Source: Procambarus clarkii (lineage: Eukaryota; Arthropoda; Malacostraca; Decapoda; Cambaridae). Taken from it: a DNA stretch of 64,000 nt. Positions 12,918 to 26,989 of the stretch are shown piece by piece. The notes below the pieces were generated by a model that ran no database searches, was not told the DNA's origin, and was given only the letters and a program-made list of their open reading frames with translations. A program made the position numbers and the translations under genes. The stretch spans positions 24,209,702 through 24,273,701 of the forward strand of contig NC_091219.1 in assembly GCF_040958095.1 (NCBI RefSeq), written 5' to 3'. How positions within the stretch are numbered: the stretch's first letter is position 1; every line of letters begins with the position of its first letter.

Positions 12918-12962
12918 GGGGAAGATTATGTATAATTTCCCATATTATACATAATCTTCCCC
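12918..12962. repeat. Perfect 19-bp hairpin beside (TA)n
   Basis: The arms 12918-12936 and 12944-12962 are perfect reverse complements (left arm ggggaagattatgtataat) with a 7-base loop. It sits 16 bp before the long TA tract. Confidence 0.9.
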
Positions 12963-12974
12963 TATATTCCACGG

Positions 12975-14699
<1,725 letters not shown>

Positions 14700-14893
14700 C
14701 CTTTACATCTGACAACATTCATGGCGGCTATACATTTATTAAACAGATTACGAGCTTCAAAACTTCGTAATCCAAAGTAATTATTGTTTTAAACAGCCTC
14801 ATAGTTTCGGAGCTCATAAACTGCTTAATGTGTAAACAAAGCCGCCATGAGTGAGCAAATCTGTACAGGTTTCATAAGTAGTTGCATAAATGC
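14700..14893. mobile_element. Diverged partial MITE copy
   Basis: Interior motifs of the 4884 MITE are present in order: tttattaaacagattacgag, aaacagcctc, then aacaaagccgccatgagtga and ctgtacaggttt. The ggggccagattc termini are eroded or missing. Confidence 0.65.
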
Positions 14894-14960
14894 TGGGTTC
14901 TCAATTTTTGTTAATAATAATTAATATATTATTATTTTGATATTTTGTTATTGTTATTTA

Positions 14961-15271
14961 GTAGCCCACGTGGTGCAGTAGTGAGACCCTCGCCCGAAGC
15001 TTCGCGAGCGCTTTGGCATGGGTTCGTATCCTGGCCGGGGAGGATTAACTGGGCGCTAATCCTTAACTGTAGACTCTGTTCACCCAGCAGTGAATGGGTA
15101 CCTGGTTGTTAACCGATTTGGCGGTCGTATTCCGGGGGAAAATAGAGTTAAGGACCTGCCGGAAACGCCACGCGTGCTAGTGGACGTACAGGAATGCCGG
15201 AAACGCCACGCGTGCTAGTGGACGTACAGGAATGCCGGAAACGCCACGCGTGCTACTGGACGTACAGGAAT
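14961..15271 (+). mobile_element. tRNA-derived SINE 'gtagcccacg' with a triplicated 38-bp end
   Basis: The head resembles a tRNA: A-box-like tggtgcagtagtgag and B-box-like gggttcgtatcc. The body includes ttcacccagcagtgaatggg and tacctggttgtt. The end carries three tandem 38-bp units (15158, 15196, 15234) beginning gccggaaacgccacgcgtgc. The body piece recurs at 36705-36800. Confidence 0.8.
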
Positions 15272-15581
15272 GAAAGAACTCTTGTTTATATGAATAACAA
15301 ATAAAATAAAATTGAAATAAACACATTTAGGTACGTCGGTGCTCATTCGAGATCTCTGCGGTAATGACAACCCGCCTTTCACTAAAATCTTGTGGTCTTG
15401 GTCTGTTATAGTTATTCTTAAAGGTCCATGTCCTCGCTTTAGCTGTTTATGTCTCACACATACTTGGCTAGAGATGGCGACCTGAGGGACTAGTATGGTC
15501 TACACCTGTTCACCAACGTTCACACCTATTCGTCAAGGGTTCACACCCGTCCAACAAAGGTTCACACCTGTCTACCAAATC

Positions 15582-15837
15582 TTGAGGTTATCTTCAGTTG
15601 ATTTCGGGGCTTAGCGTCCCCGCGGCTCGGTCCTCGACCAGGCCTCTTTTTTGTTACACATCCCCATGAAGCAGCCCGTAGCAGCTGTCTAACTCCCAGG
15701 TACCTATTTACTGCTAGGTAACATGGGCATCAGGGTAAAAGAAACTTTTTGCCCATTTGTCTTCGCCTCCATCGGGGATCGAACCCGGAACCTCGGGACT
15801 ACGAATCCGGAGCGCTGTCCACTCAGCTGTCAGGCGC
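15582..15837 (-). mobile_element. tRNA-derived SINE 'cctgacagctgag', copy 1, next to 5S rRNA
   Basis: Read on the minus strand, the head is cctgacagctgagtggacag with a B box gttccgggttcgatcccc. Then come gtaaataggtacctgggag and the end ggacgctaagccccgaaatc. This is a full-length copy. Its 5' end lies only about 11 bp downstream of the 5S copy at 15849-15968 on the same strand. Other copies are at 37676 (+, full), 52161 (-, partial) and 55197 (+, partial). Confidence 0.88.
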
Positions 15838-15848
15838 CAAACTTTATT

Positions 15849-15968
15849 GCCAACAGCATTTAGTGTTCCCCCAGGCGGTCACCCATCCAAGTACTAACCA
15901 AACCCATCGTTGCTTAACTTCACTGATCGGACGAGAACCGGTGTTCTCAACGTGGTATGGCCGTTGGC
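15849..15968 (-). rRNA. 5S rRNA: 5S ribosomal RNA gene copy (possibly pseudogene or SINE head)
   Basis: The minus strand starts GCCAACGGCCATACCACG and ends GCTGTTGGC, so the two ends form the closing stem of 5S rRNA with one G-U pair. The length is 120 nt, the normal 5S size. Inside are CTCGTCCGATCA, AAGTTAAGCAACG (A-box region) and TTAGTACTTGGATGGGTGAC (C-box region), the universally conserved 5S internal promoter. The last 20 bases differ somewhat from typical arthropod 5S. No run of four or more T follows before the SINE begins 11 bp downstream, so a normal pol III stop is lacking. It could be a dispersed 5S copy or part of a 5S-tRNA composite SINE. Confidence 0.9.
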
Positions 15969-16083
15969 CATGACCAAAGTTGCACATCTGTCCATTAAGC
16001 TTTTCACTTGTTAATCAAGCTTAAATTTACACCTGTCCATCAAGTTTCTGATCTATTCATCAAGCTTCAGACCAGTTGAATAA

Positions 16084-17650
16084 ATGTTCGCACCTGTTCC
16101 CAACACCGTCACACACCTGTTCACCAACACCGCCACACACACCTGTTTACCAACACTGCCACACACACCTGTTCACCAACCCCGCCACACACCTGTTCAA
16201 CAACACCATCACACACCTGTACACCAACACCGCCACACACACCTGTACACCAACATCGCCCCACACACCTGTTCACCAACCCCGCCACACACCTGTTCAC
16301 CAACACCGCCACACACCTGTACACCAACACCGTCACACACACCTGTACATCAACACCGCCACACACACCTGTACACCAACACCGTCACACACACCTGTAC
16401 ACCAACACCGCCACACACACCTGTACACCAACACCGTCACACACACCTGTACACCAACACCGCCACACACACCTGTACACCAACACCGTCACATACACCA
16501 GTACACCAACACCGCCACACACACCTGTACACCAACACCGTCACACACACCTGTACACCAACACCGCCACACACACCTGTACACCAACACCGTCACACAC
16601 ACCTGTACACCAACACCGCCACACACACCTGTACACCAACACCGTCACACACACCTGTACACCAACACCGCCACACACACCTGTACACCAACACCGTCAC
16701 ACACACCTGTACACCAACACCGCCACACACACCTGTACACCAACACCGTCACATACACCTGTACACCAACACCGCCACACACACCTGTACACCAACACCG
16801 CCACACACACCTGTACACCAACACCGCCACACACACCTGTACACCAACACCGTCACACACACCTGTTCACCAACACCGCCACACACACCTGTACACCAAC
16901 ACCGTCACACACACCTGTACACCAACACCGTCACACACACCTGTACACCAACACCGCCACACACACCTGTACACCAACACCGTCACACACACCTGTACAC
17001 CAACACCGCCACACACACCTGTACACCAACACCGCCACACACACCTGTACACCAACACCGCCACACACACCTGTACACCAACACCGCCACACACACCTGT
17101 ACACCAACACCGCCACACACACCTGTACACCAACACCGCCACACACACCTGTTCACCAACACCGCCACACACACCTGTACACCAACACCGCCACACACAC
17201 CTGTACACCAACACCGCCACACACACCTGTACACCAACACCGCCACACACACCTGTACACCAACACCGCCACACACACCTGTACACCAACACCGCCACAC
17301 ACACCTGTACACCAACACCGCCACACACACCTGTACACCAACACCGCCACACACACCTGTTCACCAACACCGTCACACACACCTGTACACCAACACCGCC
17401 ACACACACCTGTACACCAACACCGCCACACACACCTGTACACCAACACCGCCACACACACCTGTACACCAACACCGCCACACACACCTGTTCACCAACAC
17501 CGTCACACACACCTGTACACCAACACCGCCACACACACCTGTACACCAACACCGCCACACACACCTGTACACCAACACCGCCACACACACCTGTACACCA
17601 ACACCGCCACACACACCTGTACACCAACACCGTCACACACACTTCATAAA
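16084..17650. repeat. 26-bp minisatellite, ~59 copies
   Basis: Tandem units of 26 bp (for example cctgt at 16576 and again at 16602), built on acacctgtacaccaacaccg with an alternating cgtcac or cgccac end. The first five or so units are irregular, and the degenerate acctgtccatcaag-type copies to the left (15500-16080) look like older relatives. Two plus-strand frames stay open for over 500 codons because the unit has no stops. I do not treat them as genes. Confidence 0.97.
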
Positions 17651-17816
17651 CAGTGACAACCCAAAAAGGTCACTTATTCCTTAGAACCGCCAAACATAAA
17701 TAATATTCGTCCGATATTTAATACCAACATTAGTCATCATTCGTGGAAGTCTATATCGAGGGATTGATATAAATTCTGGCAAAGATACAGCGAGGAAAAA
17801 CTCTCCCTGATCGGTC

Positions 17817-17883
17817 TCTGTGAGTGAGTGAATGGGTGAGTGAGTGAGTGAGTGAGTGGGTGAGTGAGTGTGAGTGAGTGTGA
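17817..17883. repeat. (GAGT)n tetranucleotide tract
   Basis: Imperfect gagtgagtgagtgagt. It is followed at 17890-17960 by a tRNA-derived SINE trace with the B-box-like gggttcgaaccctcatcac. Confidence 0.85.
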
Positions 17884-18043
17884 ACACTCACCGCACGGGT
17901 TCGAACCCTCATCACGGATTTTCTCATTAATGCAGTCACGTTTGTGTGATTACTCTGAGAATAATAATAATGAGACTGGTTAATTAGTTACAGAAAACGT
18001 ATATTTAATAAAAGCCACCAAAACGCAAAGCGTCATCATCAGA

Positions 18044-18143
18044 GTATACACAACGCGGCTGTAGCCCGGTATACACAACGTGGCTGTAGCCCGGTATACA
18101 CAACGCGGCTGTAGCCTGGTATACATAATACAGCTGTACCACG
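18044..18143. repeat. 25-bp minisatellite, 4 copies
   Basis: Units start at 18044, 18069, 18094 and 18119 with gtatacacaacgcggctgta. The fourth is diverged. Confidence 0.93.
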
Positions 18144-18237
18144 GTATACACACATGGATGAACACAAGGATCAACGACCGCCTCCACACCATCATCGACC
18201 GATGCCTTAACAACTTTGCAAGAGCCAAATCACATCA

Positions 18238-18600
18238 CAAGAGACGGGCCACCACCAAGAGACGGGTCACCACCAAGAGACGGGTCACCACCAAGAGACG
18301 GGTCACCACCAAGAGACGGGTCACCACCAAGAGACGGGTCACCACCAAGAGACGGGCCACCACCAAGAGACGGGCCGCCACCAAGAGACGGGCCGCCACC
18401 ATCAAGAGACGGGTCACCACCAAGAGACGGGCCGCCACCATCAAGAGACGGGTCACCACCAAGAGACGGGCCACCACCAAGAGACGGGCCACCACCAAGA
18501 GACGGGCCACCACCAAGAGACGGGTCACCACCACCAAGATACGGGCCACCACCAAGAGACGGGTCACCACCACCAAGATACGGGCCACCAACAAGAGACT
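18238..18600. repeat. 18-bp minisatellite, ~20 copies
   Basis: Tandem caccaccaagagacgggt with gtc/gcc variants and occasional 3-bp expansions. Every frame change is in threes, so the array gives long open frames on both strands. These are not supported as genes. Confidence 0.95.
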
Positions 18601-18636
18601 GTTCGTACTGTTAGGTGCTCCCAACACTGTTCCCCA

Positions 18637-18792
18637 ACCCATAGATGGTTGAATAATTAACGACCCATAGATGGTTGAATAATTAACGACCCATAGATGG
18701 TTGAATAATTAACGACCCATAGATGGTTGAATAATTAACGACCCATAGATGGCTGAATAATTAACGACCCAAAGATGGTCGTATAATTAACT
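18637..18792. repeat. 26-bp minisatellite, ~6 copies
   Basis: Tandem copies beginning acccatagatggttgaata, the last two slightly diverged. The array starts 37 bp after the preceding 18-bp array. Confidence 0.95.
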
Positions 18793-19202
18793 TATACAAG
18801 TTATTTAAAAATATAAAGCGAACAATGGCGTCTAGTTATTAAGGGCGACAACCTGAATAATTAAGCGAACACAACTGAGTAAATATGTATAAAATATTAC
18901 TCGTTAAGCATAAATTGGCGAGCAATTAAGCGTATGCAAATTCATAATTCAGCATAAACTGGCAAATAACTCAGCGAACAAGAATGAGTTATTATGTGTG
19001 ATCACTAATTATGCAAAAAAAATCCATGAGACCAATGACACGAAAAATGAGTGAGAAATGATGCGCAAAGCATGCGAGTAATTAGGCTCAAACAGGTGAG
19101 TAATTAAGGAAAAATGGTGAGTGAGTACGAAAAAAAAAAAGTTTGAGTAATGATGGAAAAATCTGAGGATTCTTTCAGGGGGAAACTTGTCCAAGTGTCA
19201 CC

Positions 19203-19550
19203 TTGTGGGAGGGGGAAAATAGCCTCGCCCGGCCTGACCTCAGGATAGGAGCCTCGCCTGGCATGATTAGGGGGGGGGATAGAGCCTCGCCTGCCCTGAT
19301 GGGGGGGATAGAGCCTCGCCTGCCCTGATTGGGGGGATAGAGCCTCGCTTGGCCTGATTGGGGGGTGTGGAGCCTGGCATGGCCTGATTGGGGGGGTGGA
19401 GCCTCGCATGGCCTGGTTGGAGGAGTATGGAGCCTCACATGGCCAGATTGGGGTGTGTGGAGCCTCGCATGGCCAGATTGGGGGAGGGTATGGAGCCACG
19501 CATGGCCAGATTAGGGAGGGGGGTGGAGCCTCACATGAGGGCGGGGATGG
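19203..19550. repeat. ~30-bp G-rich degenerate minisatellite
   Basis: Repeated gagcctcgc(c/a)tggcctga followed by ttggggggat or similar, with variable unit length of about 29-37 bp. The G runs are long on the plus strand. Open frames across it are by-products. Confidence 0.9.
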
Positions 19551-19975
19551 AGTGCCTGACCTAGAGAAAAGCCTCGTCTGGGGGATAAGTCTGGCGTGTC
19601 TGTTGATTGGAATGCGACTAAATTTGGCCAAATAATAAGAGTGTTACCAGGAAGAGTGTGTCGACTACAGGCAATCTCCGCGAGCTCTAGGGGGGCTACG
19701 GAAGGCCCTTCAAACACACGATATTTTGGGCTTGGGAAGCCCTCGCGAGCTGGGACCCTATTTGGAGGAATATGGCCCCACAGAACCCGCGGAAATCAGG
19801 ATCTTGGCGATCCTCCGGGAGAATCGACGGTAGTAAAGAGCTTCACCTCAGACAACTGTTGATACGCCAGCATGTGAAGCTCGTGGGCAATGGAGCTTCA
19901 CCAGGGTGTGTTTAGTAAAGATTGTGTGAAGTGAGGCTAGTGTGTGATGAAGATCGCATGTAAAAATAAGTGTTT
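19551..19975. other. Unrecognised GC-richer segment
   Basis: One plus-strand frame stays open for about 88 codons (19596-19862), but I recognise no domain, and the base composition suggests an unclassified repeat. No exon boundary is convincing. Confidence 0.35.
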
Positions 19976-20103
19976 TTATGTAAGATCGTGTGTGGTGAAG
20001 ACCGTGAATAGTGAAGACCGTGTATAGTGACGACCGTGTGTAGTGAAGACCGTGTATAGTGAAGACCGTGTATAGTGAAGACCGTGTATAGTGAAGACAG
20101 TGT
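19976..20103. repeat. 16-bp minisatellite
   Basis: About eight copies of gtgtatagtgaagacc with single-base variants. It is followed at 20177-20262 by unstable-looking C runs. Confidence 0.92.
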
Positions 20104-20890
20104 GGCCGCATATAACTGCAAAAACCCAAAACTTCAGGTACAGAGTCTTGGACGTCTGCCCCATCATGTTCCTAACCCCCCCCCCCCCCCACCCCCGAGC
20201 TGTGTGGAGGTCTGGTCACCATGTTTTCCACTGGGTTGTGTGGACCCCCCCCCCCACTCCCCACTGGGCTGGGCCAGGTATTTTTGTTTATAATGTATAA
20301 TACGCAAGTAAACTGAAATCTAAGCCCATTGTCCTAGGCTAATATAAAAACCAATTATAAATCTTCAAATATAAAATATTTATGAATATAATGAATCAAA
20401 CAGCGAAACCTATGTCAACATATAAATTATGATGTAACACTCCGTGCCCAATATTTATTAAATACAAACTTTTGTCTTATTTTTGTTGTTAGGTTCGGCT
20501 AGGCTAAGTTAGGCTAGGCAGGGTTTGGTTAGGACAAGTTAGGCTGGTTTTGTTAACTTTAAAATAGTTAAAAAAAATACTTAAAAAAAAAGAGTAGTAA
20601 TGACGGTGACAAGACAAAAGTTTCTAAAGTTTTAAAACCCTTTTCCCATGTTCCGCAGTTACTGAGACTAATACGGCTTTAAAAAAACACAATCACATAA
20701 AAGCAATTAGCATACCATTTAGTAAAACCATCTTAACACATTGTGAACCACAACGAAATCGCAACAACTTATTTTTCTGAACCCAAACACCAAACCTTTT
20801 GTAACAGTGAAACTCTGTTACCTCCCCCAAGGATGATTTCTTGGGACCCATCTTGTTCTCCAGCCCTTACCTCCTCTCCTTGTCGTCCAG
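20104..20890. other. End of receptor intron, no repeat called
   Basis: AT-rich with C homopolymers, and ttaggctagg/ggttagg words near 20490-20545. A pyrimidine-rich tract (ctcctctccttgtcgtccag) leads into the acceptor at 20890. Confidence 0.6.
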
Positions 20891-21082
20891 GGCGCCATAA
20901 GTGCCGAGAGGTGTGGCCGAGCCTGGCGGTGGAGCGGACCTTCACCGTGCTGCTGACGGCGACGCTGCTGCTGGTGCCTCTGGTGGTAATGGCGGCCGCC
21001 TACCTGAGGGTGGTGAGGACGCTGTGGCTTGGCGCCCAGCTGCGCGCGCAGCCCGGAGCCCCGCCCCGCACCGCCTCGCAAG
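20891..21082 (+). CDS. CCKLR: Sulfakinin/cholecystokinin-like receptor, exon for ECL2-TM5
   Basis: Sixty-four codons' worth of coding sequence, entering and leaving in phase 1. It starts with the second half of ECL2, where RHKCREVWPS carries the cysteine that in class A receptors pairs with the top of TM3. The C-R-x-x-W-P pattern is typical of CCK and sulfakinin receptors. TM5 follows (FTVLLTATLLLVPLVVMAAA, with the conserved mid-helix proline), then YLRVVRTLWLG begins ICL3. The acceptor is gtcgtccag|gg and the donor gcaag|gtcagc. GC content is far above the flanks. Joining it to the previous exon restores one frame without stops, which supports both boundaries. Alternative donors a few bases away are possible. 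Confidence 0.92.
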
Positions 21083-21493
21083 GTCAGCTCTCATTTGATT
21101 CAAAGTTGAAATTTTAATTTTTGACGGAATTACACAGAAAATTATGTGCATATGTAGCACATAATTTTTTGCAAAAGTTCAGCTGCGATCGAGAATATTT
21201 ATGTTAACTACACAACTAGCCTAACATCATACCATGCATTCGACCTAAAAAAAAAAATTCGGAAACACTTACGAACTCGAATAAACATTTAGGTACAGTT
21301 TTAAAAATATATAGCTAAATTTAAAATTAAATTTATTCTGAAAATAGTATGTTAAAATGTGAATATGTCGTTTGAATAGGCTTTTATGATTTTGTAAGTG
21401 AACTTGGCGAGTTAGTGTTGATGTTTGGCCATATTATGCAGGCAACACTGGATGGATTTATCCATCACTTCCTTCTCTAGTTAGCTCCAGTCG

Positions 21494-22689
21494 CTACCTC
21501 TCGTGCACACAGTGTAGACCATGTTTACCTCTCGTGCACACAGTGTAGACCGGGTTTACCTCTCGTGCACACAGTGTAGACCGTGTTTACCTCTCGTGCA
21601 CACAGTGTAGACCATGTTTACCTCTCGTGCACACAGTGTAGACCATGTTTACCTCTCGTGCACACAGTGTAGACCATGTTTACCTCTCGTGCACACAGTG
21701 TAGACCGTGTTTACCTCTCGTGCACACAGTGTAGACCATGTTTACCTCTCGTGCACACAGTGTAGACCATGTTTACCTCTCGTGCACACAGTGTAGACCA
21801 TGTTTACCTCTCGTGCACACAGTGTAGACCATGTTTACCTCTCGTGCACACAGTGTAGACCATGTTTACCTCTCGTGCACACAGTGTAGACCGTGTTTAC
21901 CTCTCGTGCACACAGTGTAGACCATGTTTACCTCTCGTGCACACAGTGTAGACCATGTTTACCTCTCGTGCACACAGTGTAGACCATGTTTACCTCTCGT
22001 GCACACAGTGTAGACCATGTTTACCTCTCGTGCACACAGTGTAGACCATGTTTACCTCTCGTGCACACAGTGTAGACCGTGTTTACCTCTCGTGCACACA
22101 GTGGAGACCGTGTTTACCTCTCGTGCACACAGTGGAGACCGTGTTTACCTCTCGTGCACACAGTGTAGACCATGTTTACCTCTCGTGCACACAGTGTAGA
22201 CCATGTTTACCTCTCGTGCACACAGTGTAGACCGTGTTTACCTCTCGTGCACACAGTGGAGACCGTGTTTACCTCTCGTGCACACAGTGGAGACCGTGTT
22301 TACCTCTCGTGCACACAGTGTAGACCATGTTTACCTCTCGTGCACACAGTGTAGACCATGTTTACCTCTCGTGCACACAGTGTAGACCGTGTTTACCTCT
22401 CGTGCACACAGTGGAGACCGTGTTTACCTCTCGTGCACACAGTGGAGACCGTGTTTACCTCTCGTGCACACAGTGTAGACCATGTTTACCTCTCGTGCAC
22501 ACAGTGTAGACCATGTTTACCTCTCGTGCACACAGTGTAGACCGTGTTTACCTCTCGTGCACACAGTGGAGACCGTGTTTACCTCTCGTGCACACAGTGG
22601 AGACCGTGTTTACCTCTCGTGCACACAGTGTAGACCATGTTTACCTCTCGTGCACACAGTGTAGACCATGTATACCTCTCGTGCACACA
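21494..22689. repeat. 31-bp minisatellite with a 155-bp higher-order repeat
   Basis: About 38 copies of a 31-bp unit starting tttacctctcgtgcacacag. From about 22017 rightward, a block of five variant units repeats exactly every 155 bp (22017, 22172, 22327, 22482), distinguished by tagacc/gagacc and catg/cgtg variants. It lies in the receptor intron. Confidence 0.97.
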
Positions 22690-23367
22690 ACAGCGACTGT
22701 TTCTCTAAAACGTGACTCCAAAAATTACTCAAAGTGCCTCCAACCATATCTCCTATTTGTTCAACACAAGGCTATATATTTTCACTCAAAATGCACACTC
22801 TTTGTGTTTGACAAAATTTATTTAACAGAAACACAGACTGACAGACACCAGAGGAAAGCGAGCACAACAGCCACGTCCCTACACAAAGGAGTAAACACTA
22901 ACATGTAGTGTAGTATGTTGAGAACGCAGTCACCTCCACGAACAACAAACTCATTACAAAAACACGGCGGTTAAAACGTTTATATGGAAAGAATGTGTCC
23001 ATAAATTTTCTGGCGCGAGTTTCAAGGCATGAAAAATGATCCGGAACGGTGGCCAAAGCCTCGGATGAGAGTGAGAAGAAACGGGGCGAAAAGATGCAGG
23101 AGCATAAAGGCTTAGAAAGCCTACACTATAACATCAACAACACAGGTCATGTGGCCATATTTAATCAAATGTGTTTAAAGAACGCCTGCTATCCAAGCAT
23201 ATACTATATATAATATGCACTTTCGTACTTAGTAATACATCTTCAGAGGGATGATTATTATATACGAAAGTTCTTAAGGAAATTCCTGCCTTTTTTCTTC
23301 CTTCGTGGTCTGTCATTATCACATTGTTTATTATATGTTAATTGTTTCGTGATTTACACATACACAC

Positions 23368-23370
<3 letters not shown>
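22690..23370. other. Intronic DNA, no feature recognised
   Basis: AT-rich unique sequence without coding or repeat structure that I can support. Confidence 0.5.

Positions 23371-23453
<83 letters not shown>
23371..23453. repeat. (TA)n microsatellite, left flank of the palindrome
   Basis: Pure TA for about 80 bp. It abuts the left arm of the inverted repeat. Confidence 0.97.
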
Positions 23454-23455
<2 letters not shown>

Positions 23456-23940
23456 CTGAAAACTCACACCCCAGAAGTGACTCGAACCCATACTGCCAGG
23501 AGCAACGCAACTGGTATGTACAGGGACGCCTTAATCCGCTTGACCATCACGACCGGACATAAGGAAGTGATAGCCGAAGCTATATGAACCACTTCCCCGC
23601 CGGCACTCGGATGGTAATCTTGGGCATAGCATTTTATCAAATCACCTCATTCTTTGGGGAACACGTGAGGAACACAAATGCAAACAAGCCTGAATGGTCG
23701 CCAGGACTATATGCATTTGTGTTCCTCACGTGTTCCCCAAAGAATGAGGTGATTTGATAAAATGCTATGCCCAAGATTACCATCCGAGTGCCGGCGGGGA
23801 AGTGGTTCATATAGCTTCGGCTATCACTTCCTTATGTCCGGTCGTGATGGTCAAGCGGATTAAGGCGTCCCTGTACATACCAGTTGCGTTGCTCCTGGCA
23901 GTATGGGTTCGAGTCACTTCTGGGGTGTGAGTTTTCAGTT
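23454..23940. repeat. Perfect 228-bp inverted repeat made of a tRNA-derived SINE
   Basis: The arms 23454-23681 and 23713-23940 are reverse complements with no mismatch that I can find, around a 31-base spacer. On the plus strand the right arm carries a leucine/serine-tRNA-like head at about 23838-23925: A box tggtcaagcgg, B box gggttcgagtc. It also has upstream gcatttgtgttcctcacgtg and downstream gtgtgagttttcagtt. The spacer is itself the inverse of the SINE tail that follows the right arm (ccattcaggcttgtttgc at about 23959). (TA)n lies on both outer sides, as expected if the SINE tail ends in TA repeats. A diverged relative is near 52390-52480. Confidence 0.93.
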
Positions 23941-23972
23941 GTATATAGTCCTGGGGACCATTCAGGCTTGTT

Positions 23973-25935
<1,963 letters not shown>

Positions 25936-26153
25936 TAGCGTATACTGACTGGCATGGTGTATAGTGACTCATGGTATATATTGACTGGCATGGTATATAC
26001 TGACTGACATGGTATATACTGACTGGCATGGTGTATAGTGACTCATGGTATATACTAACTGGCATGGTGTATAGTGACTCATGGTATATACTAACTGGCA
26101 TGGTGTATAGTGACTCATGGTATATACTAACTGGCATGGTGTATAGTGACTCC
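25936..26153. repeat. 36-bp minisatellite
   Basis: About six copies of a 36-bp unit that includes actcatggtatatactaact, the left ones shortened. Confidence 0.93.
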
Positions 26154-26705
26154 CATTGACCACGTAGCTAAAAGATGTGCCTCCCTACATACTTATGGGA
26201 ATAATTGTCTCCCACATCACTATGAGTCACTTTCACTTCACTTTCACAATCACAATCACTTTCAGGTCACCTCAACCTTCAGCACACTGATAATAGTTAC
26301 ACATTCACTACCATCACCTTCAACAATCGTTACAAGAATTGTAGCATCATGAACACAATCACAATAACATACATGTTGTTGATAATACATATATTTACAA
26401 TACTGTGTTGATGCAACAGTTAAGACAGTGGTCTACACTATGGCAAGCAAGGTGGAGTGCTGATCTATTGTCTTCAAGGGCTTGTAAAGATTGTTACGTC
26501 CATGTCTAAAGTCATGGCTACATCATTTTACATGTTGCAGCAATTAGTTATCTAAGCAAAGTTAGGATTAACATTATGTTTTATTGACTAGTTTTAATGT
26601 TATCTTCGTTAATTAGGACTTAAATTTAATGTAAAGTTTTAGCTAAGTGGAAGTTAAGTTTCCCTTAAACTTATACTAAGTTGATAATAGTTCTTCCAAA
26701 CAAAG

Positions 26706-26899
26706 TCCAACCACTTGGTCTGGACGGTAGAGCGACGGTCTCGCTTCATGCAGGTTGGCGTTCAATCCCCGACCGTCCAAGTGGTTGGGGCACCATTCCT
26801 TCCCTCCGTCCCATCCACAAGTCCTTATCCTGACCCCCTTCCCAGTGCTATATAGTCATAATAGCTTGGCGTTTTCTCCCTGATAGTTCCCTTCTTCCA
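26706..26899 (+). mobile_element. SINE family 'ccaaccactt', copy 2, beside a splice acceptor
   Basis: Starts tccaaccacttggtctggac, with the tRNA-like core ggacggtagagcgac ... ttcaatccccgaccgtcc and end cgttttctccctgatag. It lies 90-110 bp before the likely acceptor of the last receptor exon, so its 3' part borders the branch-point region. Confidence 0.85.
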
Positions 26900-26989
26900 A
26901 ACAAAATTATAAATCTTATAGGTTGTACATGACACAACACTCACCCAGGTTTTCCCCCAGGTTCCGTAGGATCCCGCCCCCGTCACCAG

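Noticed and set aside
16076-17656. Plus-strand open frames of over 500 codons (Thr/His/Pro-rich)
   Set aside because: Product of a stop-free 26-bp satellite. Two plus frames and many minus frames are open at once.
18080-18652. Arg/Lys/Thr-repeat open frame, possible SR-like or collagen-like protein
   Set aside because: The 18-bp array is open on both strands and has no flanking exon signals.
19596-19862. 88-codon plus-strand open frame
   Set aside because: No recognisable domain, no splice context, and the GC-rich block resembles repeat-derived sequence.
21494-22689. CRISPR-like regular array
   Set aside because: The 31-bp units are contiguous with no unique spacers, and the sequence is animal nuclear DNA. 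The same applies to the other arrays.
23838-23925. Functional tRNA-Leu/Ser gene
   Set aside because: A and B boxes are present, but the acceptor stem does not close properly and the sequence is part of a longer SINE present as an inverted pair.
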